Origin: an uncultured Bacillota bacterium
Lineage (GTDB): Bacteria; Bacillota; Clostridia; Peptostreptococcales; Anaerovoracaceae
Length of the DNA stretch: 64,000 nucleotides
Direction of reading: 5' to 3'
Assembly: GCA_949287095.1 (NCBI GenBank)
Contig: CASEFA010000009.1
Location: 53,101 to 117,100, forward strand
Of the stretch, positions 60,958 through 64,000 are shown piece by piece. Within the stretch, counting starts at the first letter, position 1; the number at the start of each line of letters is the position of its first letter. The notes beneath the pieces are model-generated. The model did not search any database and had not been told where the DNA came from. It worked only from the letters and a program-made list of their open reading frames with translations. Position numbers and translations under genes: made by a program.

Positions 60958-61572
60958 TTACATTAAATTGTGCGACTGCAAGCGAATTTGCATAGCTTGT
61001 TTGGAAACCTCAAATATCTGAGCCATCTCTGCAACTATTTGCTCCATAGTTCTTCCGGAGCGGAGACGATAAAAACACTTTTTGATTTGCGGAAGCGGCA
61101 TCAGAAGGGCTGTGGCCAACGCATCCGCTTGTCTCTCTATCACTCCATCGCTCTCGTCAGTAGAGCACTGTCCATTGTATGCTGCAATATTTCCAGTCCC
61201 AGAATACAGATTCTTATGTAGCACCCAGTGGGCCAGCTCATGGGCACATGTGAAGCGAAGTCGCCCGATACTGCGAGTTTCACAAAGGCGTTCATCAATC
61301 AGAATCGTTCCTTTTCTGACAGCAATGATTTTATACGACCGTTCATCCATATCATATAGGATGACGGGGCCGTCATCAAAGATGGTTTCTCCCAATACAG
61401 CACCATTTTTGCGGAGAATGTGATACTCCAGAATCAGGTCGAACTTTACTTCGATGATAGCTTCGATGGGGATCGGTCTCGGTTCACCACTCAGAAGCGA
61501 GCTGTCATATTCCATCAGGATTTTGCGTGCAATAGCTTCAACTGTCTCCAAGCGAATTCGCGGAACTGACAC
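60958..61572 (-). CDS. ImmA/IrrE-family metallopeptidase
   Basis: The 204-residue protein has the zinc motif HELAH in RFTCAHELAHWVLH and typical ImmA surroundings (GTILIDERL, ERQADALATALLMP). ImmA proteins cleave the partner phage-type repressor when DNA damage or quorum signals occur, switching on excision. It lies 12 bp after the XRE gene, the usual arrangement. Confidence 0.92.
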   Translation of the reverse strand: MSVPRIRLETVEAIARKILMEYDSSLLSGEPRPIPIEAIIEVKFDLILEYHILRKNGAVLGETIFDDGPVILYDMDERSYKIIAVRKGTILIDERLCETRSIGRLRFTCAHELAHWVLHKNLYSGTGNIAAYNGQCSTDESDGVIERQADALATALLMPLPQIKKCFYRLRSGRTMEQIVAEMAQIFEVSKQAMQIRLQSHNLM

Positions 61573-61584
61573 CGTAGGCCCCCC

Positions 61585-61944
61585 TTATCGCGGTCGATTT
61601 TTCATTTGCTCAATGAATGCCTGCCATTCCTCGTCGGTGGCATTCACATCTTTAGAAACACGAAGTGCTGCACGAACGATATCCTTTTGCATGATATACT
61701 CTGGTAGATCGGCAGAAATCCTATTCCGAGACTTTGCAGCTAAGTCAAGCAGCCTTTCATGATCGGTTTTGCTGAGATCCAGATAGCGAGATATCCGTTC
61801 TACAAAATCACCTTCTGGTGCGGGACGACGGCTCTGCTCAACATCACTGAGATACCCACATGCAATACCAAGATGCTTTGCGGTTTCTCGCAGCGTTAGC
61901 CTAAGTTCTTTACGCTTTGCAGAGATAAACGCTCCAAAAGTCAT
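61585..61944 (-). CDS. XRE-family repressor (ImmR-like)
   Basis: The 119-residue protein has an N-terminal Cro/CI helix-turn-helix (TLRETAKHLGIACGYLSDVE, QSRRPAPEGDFVERI) and a C-terminal helical part that may be the ImmA target. GGAGG precedes ATG 61944; the open frame extends to 62034 without an SD. It probably binds the GTTCGCTG-NN-CAGCGAAC palindrome just upstream, repressing itself and the gene at 60850. Confidence 0.92.
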   Translation of the reverse strand: MTFGAFISAKRKELRLTLRETAKHLGIACGYLSDVEQSRRPAPEGDFVERISRYLDLSKTDHERLLDLAAKSRNRISADLPEYIMQKDIVRAALRVSKDVNATDEEWQAFIEQMKNRPR

Positions 61945-61971
61945 GGTGACTTGCCTCCTGTTATTGAGGGT

Positions 61972-62028
61972 GTTCGCTGTGCAGCGAACTCTTAATTTCA
62001 TTATAGTCAGAACAGGTGTTCTATTCAA
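61972..62028 (-). promoter_or_regulatory. XRE promoter with operators
   Basis: On the minus strand TTGAAT (62028-62023) and TATAAT (62005-62000) are 17 bp apart. AGAACA-CC-TGTTCT fills most of the spacer (62022-62009). Operator copy 2, GTTCGCTGTGCAGCGAAC (plus strand 61972-61989), lies just downstream. Confidence 0.85.
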
Positions 62029-62045
62029 TGGCAAAAAAAAGAGTT

Positions 62046-62084
62046 CCCCGCAAGGTGTTAAAATTCTTTAACACCTTGCGGGGG
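62046..62084 (-). terminator. Terminator of the WYL regulator gene
   Basis: CCCCGCAAGGTGTTAAA pairs with TTAACACCTTGCGGGG; eight T follow shortly after on the minus strand. Confidence 0.9.
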
Positions 62085-62087
62085 TTC

Positions 62088-63044
62088 TCATATAAATGTA
62101 CGAGCGATATCCTGCATTTTATCTACACAGGATTGGGGTGACAAAATTCGTATTTTTCCCATAAACTTAAATACCCACCCATAAAAGGTTCCGCTGGGGT
62201 TGACTTCAATTATCACTGTAAAGTGGGTATCATCATATGGAGATATCTCGATGTCTTCACCATAATGGTCAATGATGACCCGCATCAGCTCATTGGAACA
62301 GAGAAGTTTGACCTGCTCTGCATGCTCTGCCGCAAACATATCAACCATTTTGTTCGTATAGGCGGCTACATCAAAATCAGGCATTGGCTGGAACTTGGAA
62401 TCCAACGGCTCCACGCTGGTCAGACGATCCACACGAAAATGGGCAATTCCCTTATGCTTATGAGAGTAACCAATCAAATAATAATGGTCGTTCTTCCACT
62501 CCAAAGCATAGGGGTCCAGAATATAGCGATATCCATCGTGTTTCAGGATTTTCTTTTTCTCTGGCGTGTACTCATAGTATTGGAAACTGATTTGGTGTTG
62601 ATCCAAGATAGCAGTCTGAATGCTATCAATGATGTAATAGACCTTTTCGTTATGCGGCTTCACACGGCTGGAGAGGCTGGCCAACCTTTGGAGCTGTTCC
62701 GCCTGTTGGATGCTGGTCAACTGTCCCAGCTTTTGAATTAGTGCCTGAGATTTTTTCGCAGAAATCACCTTGGAGGATGCCACGGCATCTACAAGCATCT
62801 TCAACTCAGGATATTCAAAAATTCGGCTGCCAATGAAATATCTGTTTTGTGTGCTTTTGATTTGGACGATATCAATTCCTGCGGTGTCCAGCGCCTCCAA
62901 GTCAGTATAGACAGTTTGACGCACAGATGGAATCCCTTTGCTTTTGAGGTACTCTATCATCTCAGATACTGTAACCGCATGTGCTTCATCGGTTTGCTGA
63001 TAAAGAAACCGCAGCAGCTCAATGATTCGGATATTACTCTGCAT
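62088..63044 (-). CDS. WYL-domain transcriptional regulator
   Basis: The 318-residue protein has an N-terminal winged helix (IRIIELLRFLYQQTDEAHAV, PSVRQTVYTDLEAL) and a WYL domain (LDPYALEWKNDHYYLIGYSH, IAHFRVDRLTSVEPLD), followed by a WCX-like C-terminus. WYL regulators often control defence or mobile-element genes and sense nucleic-acid ligands. ATG 63044 is preferred (AGGAGG nine bases upstream) over a GTG at 63053 that touches the SD. Confidence 0.9.
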   Translation of the reverse strand: MQSNIRIIELLRFLYQQTDEAHAVTVSEMIEYLKSKGIPSVRQTVYTDLEALDTAGIDIVQIKSTQNRYFIGSRIFEYPELKMLVDAVASSKVISAKKSQALIQKLGQLTSIQQAEQLQRLASLSSRVKPHNEKVYYIIDSIQTAILDQHQISFQYYEYTPEKKKILKHDGYRYILDPYALEWKNDHYYLIGYSHKHKGIAHFRVDRLTSVEPLDSKFQPMPDFDVAAYTNKMVDMFAAEHAEQVKLLCSNELMRVIIDHYGEDIEISPYDDTHFTVIIEVNPSGTFYGWVFKFMGKIRILSPQSCVDKMQDIARTFI

Positions 63045-63100
63045 TGTGATCACCTCCTAAATAGAGTTTTGTGCTCTCAAAATTATGTGCCTGCTGTTTC

Positions 63101-63900
63101 TCAGCGGCCTCCAGATGCATATTTTCCCATGTTGATGTCCAGCACCCCTCTGGGTGGCTGAATCAGAGCATCCTCATATTGGCACTTCCACTGAATCTCC
63201 CGACACATCTGGCCATCCGCCACGGTTTCACCATCCTTAATGGGGTTATCATGTTCCAGAATGTAGGACGCCACATTGTAGGCATGGTTTACCACCCAAT
63301 TTGGGTCCATGTCGTGGAAGTGGTACTGGAGATCCGGCAAAAACAGGGTGCTCATGCCCACCGTGTCGATGAGCATATCCTCCGTACCCTCAATGTTGAA
63401 GAATCGGACATTGACGCCAAATCGGATGAACCGATCCGGGCCCTCAATCTGATGGGAGCGCACATCCTCTGCCAGAAACAGCTTGCCGCAGTTCTGGAAA
63501 TAGAATGCTTCGCATGAGGGGTACAGCTCCGCCAGAGCCCCACCTGATACCGGCACTCCCGGAAAATCCGCTCTCGGTCTTCCTGACAGTCCCACATCTG
63601 GCTCAACAAAAAGGCATCAAAGCCTTTGCCCTTGAACTTGTCGCATTTCATCACCATCAGCTGTACCGGGCACTTGCCGTCCTGAAATTCCGCTATATGA
63701 TCCAGGGCGGCAAAGCCAGCCATTTTCTTATCATAACAGAAGCACTCTGTTGCTCCGATGTGTTTACCCATTACGGCAGTCATTTTCTCTTTGTCCGGCA
63801 TGGGCACCGGTTCTTTGAACAGCATTTGTATGAGATAGGGGCCTCCAGGCTGGGGGCCTTTTTTGTCATCCAGGTTTTGCTGGAATACTTTATCGCTCAT
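63101..63900 (-). pseudogene. DUF4261-like gene broken by a frameshift
   Basis: ATG 63900 (GGAGG upstream) opens a frame reading YLIQMLFKEPVPMPDKEKMT, then KHIGATECFCYDKKMAG and QLMVMKCDKFKGKGFDAFLL, up to about 63550 (ECRYQV). The rest continues in another frame as ALAELYPSCEAFYFQNCGKL and YNVASYILEHDNPIKDGETV, to the stop at 63101. The pieces match one DUF4261-type protein of about 265 residues. A single indel near 63545 would explain it; a sequencing error cannot be excluded. Confidence 0.75.
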
Positions 63901-63928
63901 TTGGTCTCCACCTCCTGACAAATCCTCT

Positions 63929-64000
63929 TTAATAATCAAGCAGGATGGGCACCTGCTGTTCCTCGGCAAACCGCATGGCACGCCAGAACATGGAGAAGGC
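63929..64000 (-). CDS. 3' end of a gene cut by the window edge
   Basis: On the minus strand an open frame from the edge reads AFSMFWRAMRFAEEQQVPIL and ends LDY at the TAA at 63929. It is 28 bp upstream of the DUF4261-like start and shares its direction. Too little is visible to assign a family. Confidence 0.5.
   Translation of the reverse strand, partial: AFSMFWRAMRFAEEQQVPILLDY

Overview
The window looks like the chromosome of a low-to-mid-GC Gram-positive anaerobe of the class Clostridia. The grounds are Firmicutes-style ribosome-binding sites (GGAGG), sigma-A promoters with 17-bp spacers, TPP and preQ1 leaders, a UvrC/DacF/YhbY/NhaC gene set, and a SufCB-only iron-sulfur system. A species cannot be named from sequence alone. 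Most host genes use AGA and ATA codons heavily. Two segments differ in composition and look acquired: an AT-rich island (about 35040-40640) and a more GC-rich integrative element (about 51.1 kb to the right edge).

Layout. 1-3353: prepilin peptidase (5' cut), yhbY, truA, dCMP deaminase and a WecA/TagO-type glycosyl-phosphate transferase. 3354-4554: motif-rich non-coding DNA and a twice-frameshifted pseudogene. 4652-10782: phzF and serA (minus strand) diverge from serC-apgM across overlapping promoters, followed by a D,D-carboxypeptidase. 10783-19395: uvrC, a DUF1292 protein, a FAD-dependent oxidoreductase, nhaC, a membrane PH-like protein, two EamA exporters around tRNA-Ala, and queT behind a probable preQ1 riboswitch. 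19540-30910: a small membrane protein, a minimal SufC/SufB pair, a CofE-like ligase, a compact folate operon (folC-folE-HD-folP-folBK), and a TPP-riboswitch operon (thiM-thiE-thiD-cytX). 30917-35031: a heterodimeric ABC exporter with its MarR regulator and operator.

35070-40235: an AT-rich island with an acetyltransferase and then the best candidate for an undescribed system. It holds an ABC exporter, two different radical-SAM/SPASM enzymes (the first with a PqqD-like N-terminus) and a 41-residue peptide ending CENGYFCCFATGGDNG, followed by a strong terminator. This is a self-contained RiPP-type maturation and export locus. It sits beside a cluster of tRNA genes (Asn, Leu, initiator Met).

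41173-48018: a probable peptide-use cluster of two MFS transporters, a zinc-ribbon/LuxR-HTH regulator, an X-Pro dipeptidyl-peptidase and an M32-family protein whose HEXXH zinc site has become HSGGK, a probable pseudopeptidase. 48051-51041: a small membrane protein behind a perfect 18-bp inverted repeat, a DUF4143 ATPase behind three direct repeats, a 115-bp IS256-like miniature element and an esterase.

51282-64000: an integrative element with YolD plus a Y-family polymerase, a metallophosphoesterase, three tandem serine-recombinase genes (the middle one lacking the catalytic domain), a PemK/MazF toxin, a sigma-like factor, an ImmA/XRE pair with two matching 18-bp operators, a WYL regulator, a frameshifted DUF4261 gene and a gene cut by the window edge. 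Three host intergenic regions carry clusters of a short motif (TTTGYCGAA in two, GTTCGATG in one) that no feature explains.
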